Made by a program: the position numbers and the translations under genes
Assembly (NCBI GenBank): GCA_038502055.1
Contig: JAXRKN010000044.1
Span: 3,940,001-4,004,000 of the forward strand
Origin: Tanytarsus gracilentus
Lineage: Eukaryota; Arthropoda; Insecta; Diptera; Chironomidae
Direction of reading: 5' to 3'
DNA length: 64,000 bases
The notes under the pieces: generated by a model
What the model was told of the DNA's origin: nothing
Seen by the model: only the letters and a program-made list of their open reading frames with translations
Database searches by the model: none
In this document: positions 26,133-39,100 of the stretch, piece by piece
Position numbering within the stretch: position 1 is the stretch's first letter
Layout of the letters: every line of letters starts with the position of its first letter

Positions 26133-27044
26133 AGCTTCAATAAATTAAAAAAGAGAATGCAACATTCAAGAAAGTAACTTTACCTCGAAGCAAAGCTTAA
26201 AAATGTTCTCAGCTAAAATATATTGGTGATAATAGAACCCAATGCACAACTTATAATCTTAAAATTTAGTGACACTTTACTCAAAAATAATTGGTTGTGT
26301 CAATACTGTTTTACTATTCGAAAAAAAAGAATTAAAAATTGATAATATATCGAATCTTTTCACACAAATTTATTTTTTTATTTTAAATTTTTAAGTCAAA
26401 AAATAATTTTTTAAAATATATTTAATTTAATGACAGGCTTGCCAACTAATGCTCCTTATTGTTAAGGAATATAAAATTTCGAATAAATTTGAATTTTTTT
26501 GTTTCGATTAAATGTCTTGTTCAGGCCTTGTCAAAATTCCAATGAAAAAATGTATGTCAAAGATTTAAATCTTAAAAATTATACGGCCGTATACGGGCTA
26601 ATTATTCTTCAAATTTTTGAAGAATGTAAAATTCATAAAAAAGTTTGAAATAAAGTGTGAAGCTTTGCTTTAAGCTTAAAATATTGTTTTTATTTTTCTT
26701 CTATATTGTAACCTCAAATAAGTTGAAACGTATTTTAAATTTTTCAAATTCTAGTTAGTCTTGACATTCGAGTGAACGCTTGATATTCGCCATGATAAAG
26801 GGGTAGTTAAGTAAGGTTTGTCAAAACACAAAGTTTATCTTACCACTTTATTCTTGCATTAAAATAATTTTAAATTGTACTTAAGTGTCACACTTGTATG
26901 CATTAATTCTGATTTTTCTCAAGTGAACGGAGTTGAGAATTTAAGAGAAGGAATTTCATAAGATTTCGCGAGATCAAACAATGGCGGATATTTCACAGTA
27001 GCAAATTACATTTAAAGAACGAAAACTGCAGAATAAACCATAAA
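26133..27044. other. Intergenic, LEA-like gene 2 to RSBN1
   Basis: AT-rich; the first 70 bp are LEA-like 3' UTR homologous to copy 1. The remainder holds the RSBN1 promoter and 5' UTR. ATGGCGG at about 26981 is a short out-of-frame start that stops at once. No gene seen. Confidence 0.5.
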
Positions 27045-30000
27045 ATGGAAAGTGAAAACCGAAATGGTGTTTCAAGCACCCTGAAAACTAAAGATTTGGA
27101 TAAAAATAATGCAATTACACCCTCGAAAACAAAAGAGGAAAAGAACGGTAAGCACGAGCGAATATTTTCATTGAAACATTCCATATAACAACGCAAATTC
27201 TTCCAGACTCGTCGCATTCTCACAAGAAGAAAAAGTCTAAGGATAAAGATAGAGAAAAGGTAAGGATTTTTTAAACTTTTTTAGTTGTCACTAACTTAAG
27301 TCACTTTTAACTCGTAGGAACGTTCAAAATCACATAAATCAAGTGACACTAAACACAAGGAACATTCTTCATCAAAGAAAGATAACGAAACAATAAAGAA
27401 TGGAAACTCTGAAAAGAAAAAAACAATTTCAATTCCCCAACCACAGACAAATGGCAGTAAGATGTCCTCATCGAAGGACCGTCCTTTGATTCCTTTTCCA
27501 TCATTAAACTCTCGCAAGGAAAAGGAGCCAGAAAAGGCTAAAACTTTTATAAAGATCGATTACATTAAACCAACACCACCAGCAGATTCTCAAAAAGGGC
27601 GCGAAGAAGTCGTTCGAGTGTTGGACTTTACAAATGGTGTTGATGTTAAAACTGAGATAAAAACTGAAATTAAAGCTGAGAAAGTTGAAGAGATAAAGCC
27701 ACCGAAAATATCTGACGATGCAAAAAAGAAGCTAATTGAGAATAATCTTTTTGGAAAGGAACCCGAAAAAACTCCAATTAAAACTGAGGTGAAGGTTTTG
27801 AAGGAGCTTGAAAAGATTTCTGTTAAAACTGAGGCAAAAGTTGTAAAAGAAGTAGAACGAAGTTCAATTAAAAATGAGGTAAAAGTAGCAAAAGAACCGG
27901 AAAAACCTTTGATTAAAACTGAATCAAAAGTTGCAAAGGAACCGGAAATACCTTTAATTAAAACTGAAGCAAAGCCTGTAAAAGCTGCAATAAAAACTGA
28001 AGCGATAAAAATTGCAAAAGAACCCGAACGAACTCCAATAAAAACAGAAGTGAAGCTTGAAAAAGAGCCATCGTCAACCTCAAAATCTTCTTCGAAGCAA
28101 TCGAGTTCAAAATCGTCACATTCTGACCACAAACACAACAGCCATCACACTCACGGCAGCAGCAGTCATCACAAAACTCATTCGTCTTCATCGTCTCATC
28201 ACAGAAGTAAAAGCAGTCGAAGCAGTCGAGAGTGCTCAAAATGCTATAAGCGATCAAAAATTAAGAAAACAAATACCGGCGTTCAGACTCGATTGGACTA
28301 TGAGGTACCCACAAAGCAACCGACACGTAAATTGGAATTCGAACCATCGCATCGTGTCGGCGTCAATCGAAATCCAGTGACAATTGATACAAACTTAAGC
28401 TACTTGAAATATGGAAGATTTTATCACATTGAAGTTCATCCGAATGGCGGTGCGTCAATTGTTCACATGTATCAGGATGAATTAGACAATCTGAATCCTG
28501 AAGAATTGAGCGAATTGGTTGATGAATTTTTCGAGCTAGTTTTTAGCGAAGACGAAAATAATTTTGCATACCATGTGATGGGAGTCGTTCACGATGGAGC
28601 TCGCTACATTCCGGATCTCTTGGAACACATGGCTGAAAACTACTCGAATTTGACTGTTAAAGCGGGTGTAATTGGAAAGAATAATGACATTGAGACGTGC
28701 TCGATGCTCGAATACTATGGTCATGTCATGAAAAATTATAACGAAGGAACTGTCCGGTACGGTCCCCTTCATCAGATCAGCCTAGTTGGAAAAGTGCATG
28801 AAGAAGTTGGAGGCTACTTCCCCGATCTCCTCGGTAAATTGGAGAAAAACCCGTTCCTCAAAAAATCAATGCCCTGGGGCAAGCTTTCGATAGTTCAAAT
28901 GGATCCTCGACTCTCAAATGACGGTCCGATTTTGTGGATACGACCGGGCGAGCAATTAATACCGACAGCTGAAATGAAAACTCCCATGAAGCGTCAGAGA
29001 ACGAGAATCAATGAGCTGAGAAATTTACAATATTTACCAAGATCCTCAGAAGCGCGAGAAATGATGTTCGAAGATCGAACTAAAGCTCATGCAGGTAGAC
29101 TTTATTTATTTATTCATTTTTAAACTTTTACTAAAATATTTTTTTATAGATCACGTTGGAATGGGACACGAACGGCAAACTACTGCAGCAGTTGGTAAGA
29201 AAAGTTTTAAAATTTTCTCAATTATTTAAACTTAAAAATCAATTTTTAGGTGTTTTAAAAGCAATTCATGGCGGCAAGCCTGAGGAGCAGAACAGAATTA
29301 CAAAAGATGTCGTCTGCTTTGCTGCTCAATCGTTTCCAATTCTTGTCGATAAGTTGCAATTGGATTTACATGAACCGCCAATTTCTCAATGTGTTGCTTG
29401 GATCGAAGAGGCAAAATTAAATCAGCTAAAGCGCGAGGGAGTAAAATATGCGAAAATTCCATTATATGATAATGACATTTACTTCTTACCGCGAAACATC
29501 ATCCATCAATTTCGCACAGTTTCAGCTGTGACAAGCGTTGCATGGCATTTACGGTTACGAGAATACTATCCAGATATGAATGAGGCCGAGGAAATTGCGA
29601 GTAATTACGACATTGAAACACCTCAATATAAGGAGAAGCAGACATTGCTACCTCAGCCACTGTCCGAGACACCAACAAAACGACCGAATGAAAATAAAGG
29701 AAAATCATGCGAGAAAAAGATGAGACTTGATGATGACTTTGAGGACAGTCCTAAAATTGATATGCGAAAGCTTGAACGAAAAAATAGCAAAACTCCTAAG
29801 AAAGCCGATCAGAAAGTTGAAAAGTTGAGTGTAGTTGTTGAGGACACTCCAGTTGTTGGTGCATCTCTCGGATCACCTGTGCGCGTTTTTACTTACAATC
29901 TCAATAGAGATAATGAAATCAAATACACTCCGGCATCGCTAAATCCCATTCTGCCCAGTCCCAATTTCCTCAAGAGCACGGGTGAAATTTTCAATGAGAT

Positions 30001-30190
30001 GCCCATCGATGTTGACGACGTTGTTGCGGAAGAAGTTATTATCGACTCCGCGAGTAGTACAAATATAATTGATCAACCAAACATCCACATTTCTATTCAG
30101 TCCACTTCACAATACACTGAGGAAGAAATTGAAACGGAAATTGCTGAAACAATAGTTCCTTTTCAAGGTTGCAGTCAAACCGCGCCGTAA
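27045..30190 (+). CDS. RSBN1: RSBN1/DPY-21-type JmjC histone demethylase-like protein
   Basis: Nuclear chromatin protein. The C. elegans member DPY-21 is a JmjC demethylase for H4K20me2, and human RSBN1 belongs to the same family. Exons 27045-27147, 27207-27259, 27318-29094, 29150-29194, 29250-30190, 972 residues. The N-terminus is Lys/Ser-rich, then comes a Lys/Glu repeat region with many IKTE-type motifs (about 27640-28070), then a Ser/His-rich stretch. The conserved core runs from about 28380 to 29560: GPLHQISLVGKVHEEVGGYF, LQYLPRSSEAREMMFEDRT, GHERQTTAAVGVLKAIH, LDLHEPPISQCVAWIEEAKL, YDNDIYFLPRNIIHQF. The candidate Fe(II) HxD motif is the His-Ala-Asp of KAHADHVG, whose Asp codon is split by an intron. 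The C-terminus is acidic and unconserved. Enzyme activity is inferred from family. Confidence 0.93.
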
Positions 30191-33100
30191 TAATAGCAAA
30201 GGGTAATTCGCTTATCGATTTTTACTTTCTGCCGTTTTTTATAACTCTTTTTTCTTTCTTTCTTTATATCAAAATATAGCAATGAAAAATTAGATACCTG
30301 ATCTCCTAAATTTTTCCTGTACATTGCGAGGAAACATCAAAATAAATTAATGATTAAAAAATTTAAATTACAAGTTTGTAGTATTCATCATATAAAGAAA
30401 AATTATAACTCACGATTGCCTCGTCAATTTAAATGAGATGCCACCAAAGATTTTGAAGGCGTGATCTGATGTTATATGGAAATTGAATCACATTTTGTGA
30501 AGAGACAGTTGAACCAACAGCGTTGGGGGATCAAAAAAATACACACACACACATTACCTCTTTTGGTCAATATGAAAATTTTCAGAAGCTCAAAACATGA
30601 TTGTAAATTGATTACTTTTTTTCTTTTGCCCGGTTTTATGTCATCAATGTAATTTTTTTTATAAAATGTGATTCGATTCGTGTACAGAATAATAAAAAAC
30701 CTTTAATTTTTTCCAACACAACTTTTTATTGAAGGTAACTTTGATTAAGGAATATTAAAATTTCAGAAACTATAATTAATACCAAAATTATATTTTATGA
30801 TTTTTAAATTGCAAATTTTCTTCAACGGATTTGTTCTTAAATTTTTAAAAACAAGAGTTTTCAAAAACATTTAAACCACGTAAATTTCACATAAATTTTT
30901 CATTTGTCAGCTTAAGAATTTTCTTCACATTTTTAATAATTTATCTATTGAAATTCCACTCAAATTTTTAATGATTTTATCTGTTAAAAATCAGCATTTA
31001 AGTATTAATGAATTGCAAAAATTTATTAAATATTTTCATAACCCTTAATTAGCTAAAATTAGAACAATTAAAAGTTTCATTTCGTTTAAATAATAGATCA
31101 CAAAATTAAGAAAAACAAAAACAAAAAAATATTAAAAACCCTTTTCATTTAAGAAAAATGTCTTTTCCTTCCATGGTGTCATTCTCCAATTATTTCCAAC
31201 TCCACGAAAACGTTTATCTCATTTAAAAATGAATTCTCGTTACATTGTTGAAAAGTTGATGAAAAGAAATGAACAATAAATAACATTTGTCGTTTCATTC
31301 AACAATTTGTTGACGAGGGTCAAAATGCGAAAAGTATCTTAATTACATTACTCTCATCGGTTTAAATGAGGGGGAGCTGTTTGTAAGTAAGTCGATTGAT
31401 GATACGATGACGCACTTGAAATTTGTTATGAATTTTTAATGACCGAAACATGTCCAGGAAGAATTAATGTCTTCGCATGGATGCAATTTAGTTGGCAAAT
31501 CTCAAAGCAGATTAAAAGATATAGAGAAAAAATAATAATAATAAAAAAAAGTTAATGTAAGGTTCACTTTCGCCCACCGAATTGGTTGTATCGTTTCGAC
31601 ATTTTTATGTATATCGTCTCTTTTTTTTTTATTTTCCTCAGAAGAAGTCAATATTGGAAGCAAGAAAAGGCGGTGACACTTTTAGCTATTGAATGAAATT
31701 ATTCTCATGGGAATAAATAATTCACTTTAAATATACACGATACAGCAATATTGAAAATGTCCTTTTTCTTCTTCATATTGAGTTTCAATCGAAGAAATGC
31801 ATGCTGAATAAATATATCCAATATTGTGAAGGATAAAAATACATAAACATATATTTGCTCCACCTTCATTTGAAATGGTTAAAAAATTTACGAACGGAAG
31901 AGCTCGAAATTATCAAATGTGTCAATGAATTTCCTTTCATTTATTGTTTTTTGATAGCAAATTTTTATGGCATATCATTCGAAAGTTAAACGAATTTGAA
32001 TTAGCGTCCATCAAGTTGTAAAATTTATTTTAAAAGGATCTTAAACTTTTGCAACAAAAATACACCTTGATGTCAAATTTAAACGACACAAATGAGCTAA
32101 AAGCCGAGGCAATTTTATGGTAATACCTGATAATTAGATAATTACCGTACTTGATTACAGTTAAAATCTCACAATGCTCCCTTGAGCGTACAAAATAGAT
32201 TAAACTATAGTAAATATCTAGCAAGGAGCGGCATGCCATGAATATGCAACTGATTAAAATCGAATTTCCGTAATGAATGTTACGGAGTGGTGAGCACACG
32301 AGTGCAAAGTAAGTAAAAAATATTACACCTATTGTGCTACTGTGAAAAAATGAGGAATCATTTTAACCCTTTCGAAGGTGTGTAAAAATCTCGCAAGCTT
32401 ATTTGCTAAGGTGCATATAACAACTGGGCGAGTCATTAGTAATTTAATAATTCGATTATAAATATGAAAGTCTGTTAATATTTGATGTTTTTTGTTTACA
32501 TTTCTATTTAAGTTATGAGTGCATCGTTCTACGATTGCGTGCAACTTCCTGATGGTACTTTAATTAAATTTATTATAAAGGAAATTTATTTTAAAATATT
32601 AAATTTTTGCAATGTAGAGCAACAAGAGATTAAAAATTGATCTGCAAAAAATCCAATTTAATTTTGATTGACAAGATTTTTGCTATCATAATGCAACATG
32701 ATTGATAATCCTTGCATAATTCAATAAAATATTCGCGAATCAGGTGCGTTTTTGCACATATAAAAATAGATTGAAATTTAATTTGATTTTTTTACGGTTT
32801 ATTTAATTATTTTTGTGTTGCAACAAATTAATTTTTCAAGAATTTTAATTTTTAGATTTTTACATATTAGATTTTACAACTTTTCTAGTTCATCCTAAAA
32901 TAATTCAAATTTGAGTTAAGCTTTTTACAAAAATTCTTTATTGTTTTAATTTTTTTATCCCAAAATCCTTTCAAACATCTCAGCCCAACAAAAAAAATCC
33001 TTTGATATTTAAATAATTCTAAATTTTCACTGCCCGAAGCGACCAAAAAGTTTCGGTTCAAAAAACACATTACATCTTTTCTCTCAAACTGTCATTGACC

Positions 33101-36100
33101 GCAAAAAATGTTTGAAGCCTGTTATTTTCTTTACGAATCGATTTTGATGCAAATTTAGAATATCGTAAAAAGGGTCTACTTACTTCTTTTAATCCATCAA
33201 TAATCCGCAAACGTTTAATCGGTTACGTAATGTATATGTTTTGATTTTTAGATCAAACAGATTTCTCCTTTTCATACCTCAAACGAGATTTCAAATTGAA
33301 TTTCAGTTCCTTTCAGCGAACGAAAAAAACCCTTTGATATGATAATTACTATATCAAATATTGCTGCGGTCATAACATACAATTTTACGTGATCGGGTTG
33401 CAATGTAATCGATGAAACATGTTGTTAAAGCATTGATCGTAAATTAATTTGTTTTGTTGATACCCATTTGTTGATTGATATGCTTTTAATAGACCTTTTA
33501 ATAAATTATGAATTGAGGAGACTCGAATAAATAAAGCGGAAAGGACAAAATGTTTAAAAATATGGTGAAAAAAATTGATAAAATTTTTTAGTAAAAAAAA
33601 AACATTTTTAATTTAAAAAATCTAAAAAGCTCAAAAATCATAAATTTTAATTTTTCATCCTGTCCACTAAAAATATTTCACGTCTTTATTTACTCACAAA
33701 GGACTTTCCGGACAACCGAAAGAAAAATCAATTAAGTTCAGCCAGTTGCGACGTGTAAAAGTGACAACCAGCAATTTTATGATGATTAAGAGAGAAACAA
33801 AGTAGAAAAGGACATTACTTTAGTGATTTTATAAATTTTTAATATCATAAAAGGGTTAAGCAAAGATTTTCTCCTTCATTAAAACGCCAGTTTATAAAGT
33901 GAAAAGCCCATCTGTTGTCGCACACCTAAAATATTTTTGCCACTTCTCATTAGAAATGTTGAATCATAGCCGAAGCAAGGAATTAACTCTAATCAACAAG
34001 TGTATACAAGGATTGAAAAGATGAATTTCCAGAAGTGAGAAATCAGCACTCTGGAATGCTTACACGTAAAAAAAGAGAGTGGAAAACGAAGGCGTGGCAT
34101 CTGTTTGCAGTGTATACGAGAAGAAATTACAGCAAACGCACGCACACAACCAAAGACTTATGTTTTTACGCGATTGTGAAAATTTTCATCTTTATATTTT
34201 TTGCAATTGTAGTCTTCCAGTTAAAGTTAAAGTCAGAAGCTGACAGTCGAAACGAGTAGTAGCAACAGTTTGCCTTTTTTTTGATTAATTTTATTCAAAA
34301 GCTAAATTATATTTTTTAGTTGAAATTTTAACGATTTAATTTTCAAATTTTTCCATGTGTTGATTTTGTAATATAAATTTCCCTCGATTAATTTTTATTC
34401 ATATCTGAAAGGAAAACTTTTTTGATTGATTTGCTGAGAAAGAAATTAACGTCAAAAATCATAAAATGTGATGCAAGTTTTCTGAAAATCTGGTAAACAT
34501 ATTTTAATATCCGTCGGATTATTTCGTTTATCTCATGTTGAATCTTTCATCAATCTTAAATTATGATTTTTGAAAAAATCCAAAAATATTTTTTTATTAA
34601 AAATGTACACAAATAAATTTTTCCTGGAATGCCAAAAATATTTCCTTTGATTAACACTCAAAAAGTTATTTATTAGGTGTTAATGCGATTTTAATTTTTT
34701 TTTCCCGTCGAGGTAATTTGATTATAAAATAATAGTAATTAAACACATTAAATTAAGCCGACAGCATTTGACACGCTAAACGAAAACAAGAAATGTAATT
34801 AATTATTTTTTCTAATTGATAAACACCCATATCGAGGAAACCGTGTGCGTTGCGTGTGTAAATTTTATAATGAATTGAAAGCGAGTGTGTAAAAAGAGTT
34901 TAATTAATTTTCTCCCCGATTCATCGGCGCTGAAATTTTCTGAATGGTTTATGAAAGATGCGACGGTGATTAGCAACGAGAGAGTTTCTGATGGAAAGAA
35001 TATCCTCCAATGAAGCGCTGTGATTTTTCTCTGTACCACCCACATGCGTAAATTTTATATATTTAATCTCAACAGCGAGTGCCGCTACTAACACTATTAT
35101 TCTATGAAAATTCAACCCCTTTTTCTCAAATAAAATTGATTAAAATTGTTACGGAGCGAGGGAAAATTGAAATTTATTTTTAATCTACATCTGATTTTCA
35201 TACATTTACCGTTTTCTGTATGAAATTTTTGCGGTGTATGCGAGGGCAAAAAAATTATTCTTAAAAAAAGGAAAAAAATCAAGATGAATTTCATGAGTGT
35301 TCAATGATGGATGGAAATGGTTGAAATGAAAAAAGAAGATGGTAAAAATCTGTTAGCTACTAAAATATCCTCGAATTGCGAAATCGTAGTAAAAGAGCGA
35401 GAAGCGTTTCAACAACAATAAATAAGTGGAAGAGGAAACCCTTGAAAGAGGGAAAATCGGAATAACATTTAATGTTGTTTTTTTATCCATTTATTCCGCT
35501 CACAAACTCCACATTTAGTGATGGTAGAGAGCAGAACATGGCAAAAAAAAAGAGGAGAGAAGCTTTCATTGTGAAAGCGAGAAAATGAACCTTCCCACAC
35601 ATTTTCTGAAAATCATGTGCGCCACATCGAAATGGAGAGCAAAAAGGAAGAAAAATAATAAAAAAGCAGAGCTGAAAGCACAGCTTCGCACAAAAAAGAT
35701 TTCTTGCTGTTGATGTTTTGTTATATGGAGTGGCAAAAATCGATTTTCAGAGGCGTCAGCGACTATGTTCACGTAATAACATTGCTTAACTAGATTAGCA
35801 CATATATGCATGAGCTTATGTGTTTGGTGTTCATTTCAATTCGCGCTCGGGCCCTAATTGCATTTTAATTGAATTATCTAATGAAACTTGAAAAATATTC
35901 AGCGCAAATAAAAAATTGTGTAAACGCTTGCTAAATTTTCAATTGTCTGTCTGTTTTGATTTTTTTTAGCTACTGCTAAAATAGGAAATAAAATTTTAAA
36001 TTCAAAAATTAATTAAATAAAAAAATTCCAATATATTCGAAATAAATACTTTACAAGATAAAATGTCACGTTTTTGTTTTGATCAATTTTCTTTTTCCAT

Positions 36101-39100
36101 CTGATAGAATTTTAAATCGAGGTAAATTTCGCCAGACATATTTAAACTCTTTTCCCTTTCTTCCATTGAAAATCGGAATAAAATTCATTTATATTCAATT
36201 TGAAAGAAGAGCGAAGAAAATCAATATTATGAGCATAGATTTTTATACAAAAAAAAATCCGAGCTTCCTTCCTTAAATATTTCTCTCATGCGTCCCCGTA
36301 TACAACGAAATGCGATGAAAAAGGAATGAAAAAATCATGGTACATAAAACTTTTCATGCGTCTGATTTCTCTTGCCTTACTCGTTCTCAAAGCAGATGAA
36401 AATATTTCGCCCAATGGGCCTTGAAAAAACCAAAACACGGCATTTTGTTATCTCTTACATATTGTATTTGGTTATACTCTCTTCGTCTTGTACATATGTA
36501 ACCTTATTTAGTAGGTATCGCACGTATATATAATTCAAATGGATAATGTGATATGAGATTCCCCAAGCAGAGTTTGTTTTTATGATTCAAAAGATTCTCA
36601 TAAATCCAGAGCAACGTTACAGACACCGCCATGAAGGTATAAAGAGAAAAAAATAGAAAGTACACAAATCCTATTGAATTTTTCATTACTTACATCCTTT
36701 TTTGTGCCTCTCTCTCTCCCTCCCTTTACTGATTGTACGTTTAGCGTCTTTTTCATATCACTGAGATTGTCTGTAACATCATCAAAAGGCAGCTCTAACT
36801 ACGTAATCATCATGGAGCAGCGTAAAATTTACGAGGACGGTACTTAAAGAGGAGGTTTTCGTATTTCGATGAAACTGGTCCATCCGACAAGAAAAAATGT
36901 TGGTTTACAAATTTAGAATCTTCTAAATCAAAGTTCAAATCGTCAAAAATGTTTGTTGGATTTTGCGACTTTTGAAATCATCAATCTACCATTATTGCAG
37001 TTATTGCAGAAATTATTCAATATTTCGACACTGCAATAATAACAAATTTTACTTGTCGAACGACACAGCGCTCTACAGCAATGGAGGAACTTTCTTTATA
37101 TGGCAAAAGTTTGATCATTTATAATAGGGCGAAAAGTTGAAGTGTGAAACGAGGAGAAATCTTCTCGTTGAGCTCTTGATGAAATAAAGATTTTATGCTC
37201 TCATCTGCTGCCACGTTGCCAACTTTTTCTTCGCTCATATAAAAATCAATCGTGAATCTTTTTCATGGGAAATTTTAATCCTGAGATTTCTCCATTAGGA
37301 CATGCAAAAAAAAAAGATGGCAACGACCCTCAATGAAAACGCGCTCCAAAATTATCATTCAGAATGCGTGGCATCATCATATATCAAAGCTTGATGAAAT
37401 AATATTCAGGAGAGGAGAATGTTCGAGTCTATCGGGCGAAAATCTCGTGAAACTTTTTTTATTTGTCTTGGGATATTAACAATTCAGCATCTTCACTCCA
37501 TATAAAAGTTGAGATATATACAGTTTCTCATTATATACAGGTTGAATTTGCGCTTGTCTAGTGGGAGAGAGATATGAGATTTGATTTGATAACATCATCA
37601 CAGATTCACGAGACAAAAATGATAAAATAAGAAGTTAAATGCAGCAATGCGAGGAAATTCCTCGAGTTTGAAAGAGATATTTTTTTATTGTATCACATCG
37701 CATTGAATTCATGCTTGAATTTTTGTCTGAAGTAACTGATGAGATTTTGTGAAATTCGATTTTGAAATCTGCGCGATTTAGAGTCAATAATTTTCATGAC
37801 TTTTAATGTGCGAATAATATTTTAAAAATTTCCATTTTTCTTCATCAAAAATGCCATGATTTATTTTTTAAGCTTTATAAATTATTTTCATAAATGAATT
37901 TTCTCAAGTTAAGACATTTGCTTGATTGTTAATTTTTTCCTCTCTCTCATTCATCACTCAGAATGACTCAATTATCAATCTTCAAGTTGTTTTTGGAAAG
38001 AATATATTCAAAGTCATTGCCAACGAGAGAGAAAAGTTTTGGTAAAACATATTACTTGGAAGCCAGATTTCATTACATTCTCTTGGGAAAAGAAATGCCT
38101 TAATTATCGAGAATGGATACAGACACTAGACACACGAGCATGCACAAAATGCAGCATCTGAAAAAATCACATAAAAAGAAATCAGATGGTGAATTATTCA
38201 CTTGCTTTATTGCTATTATTAAATTAGCCGCATAAACCAGATCACTCATAATGCCATGTAGGAGGTACACGTGCGAATGCTTCTCTGTGACAGCGGCGGC
38301 ATGATTTTAATGTAAGCACAAAGCCATGCGTGCCTAAATCTTAGAAATGTTAACTCGGTCACGTGCCTTAAATTTTTCGACAAATCAAAAAGGGTAAGAC
38401 TTGATTGAAGTCTCATCCTTTTATTACGATTTGATCTTCAAATTATGACAATCGGGTCTAATTGATTTCTCCTCACATATGACTTCACCACCGTCAGAGA
38501 TTTTTTCAAGAAGGAAAATTGAGCTAAACGAAGAGTAAAATGACATCAGAACGTTTAAAGGGAAAAAAGAGAGCTAATTGAGTTATCAGCAAATCCACTG
38601 GGAACAAAACTGGAACAGATGATGACTATAAATAACCAGTCCTTTGATTTCGAGACTATTATGCATAATTTGTCTTCAAATTTCATATTTCAGCGACCCG
38701 CTATGCAAAAGGCTTACAATTGAGGCCTCCGAAAGTGTAAAGTGTGCGTAATAATTTCGCTACCCACTGTGATTAACCCCTCAGATTGCCTTTTGCCAAG
38801 GGATTCCTACCCGATAATAAACATTGAGGACTATTATTGAAATTATCTTTAATTTATTATTGTCGTAATAACACACCCCTATTTTTATTTCGCTCGAGTG
38901 TCTGGCATAAAATGAACATTGTGAGTGCCTCACTCTCTCTTTATTATTTTTAATTCCATTTATTATTATTTTTTTGCTTGCAGTTGTGAAGCGGCAATTG
39001 ATGTTGAAGAAGGAATAAAGTTCAATGATTTTTTTGATGGAAGAGCAAGGTGAAAGAATCAATTTATCTTTTTTGTGTGAATATATTTTGGGGTAAATAT

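Larger units (their letters stand above)
22989..26203 (+). repeat. Segmental tandem duplication, unit 2
   Basis: The second copy begins with the TMTC exon fragment and ends just after LEA-like gene 2. It is about 3.2 kb against 4.7 kb for unit 1, mainly because most of the TMTC 3' half is missing. Flanking homology ends near the shared CAAAGCTTAA / AAAAGCTTAT. Confidence 0.88.

Noticed and set aside
27590..28138. 182-residue open frame on the minus strand
   Set aside because: Lies opposite the RSBN1 Lys/Glu repeat; its Phe/Ser/Val repeats are only the reverse reading of that repeat.
34035..34259. Lys/Arg-rich frame with a hydrophobic stretch
   Set aside because: No supported start region, no homologue recalled, isolated in a gene-free stretch.
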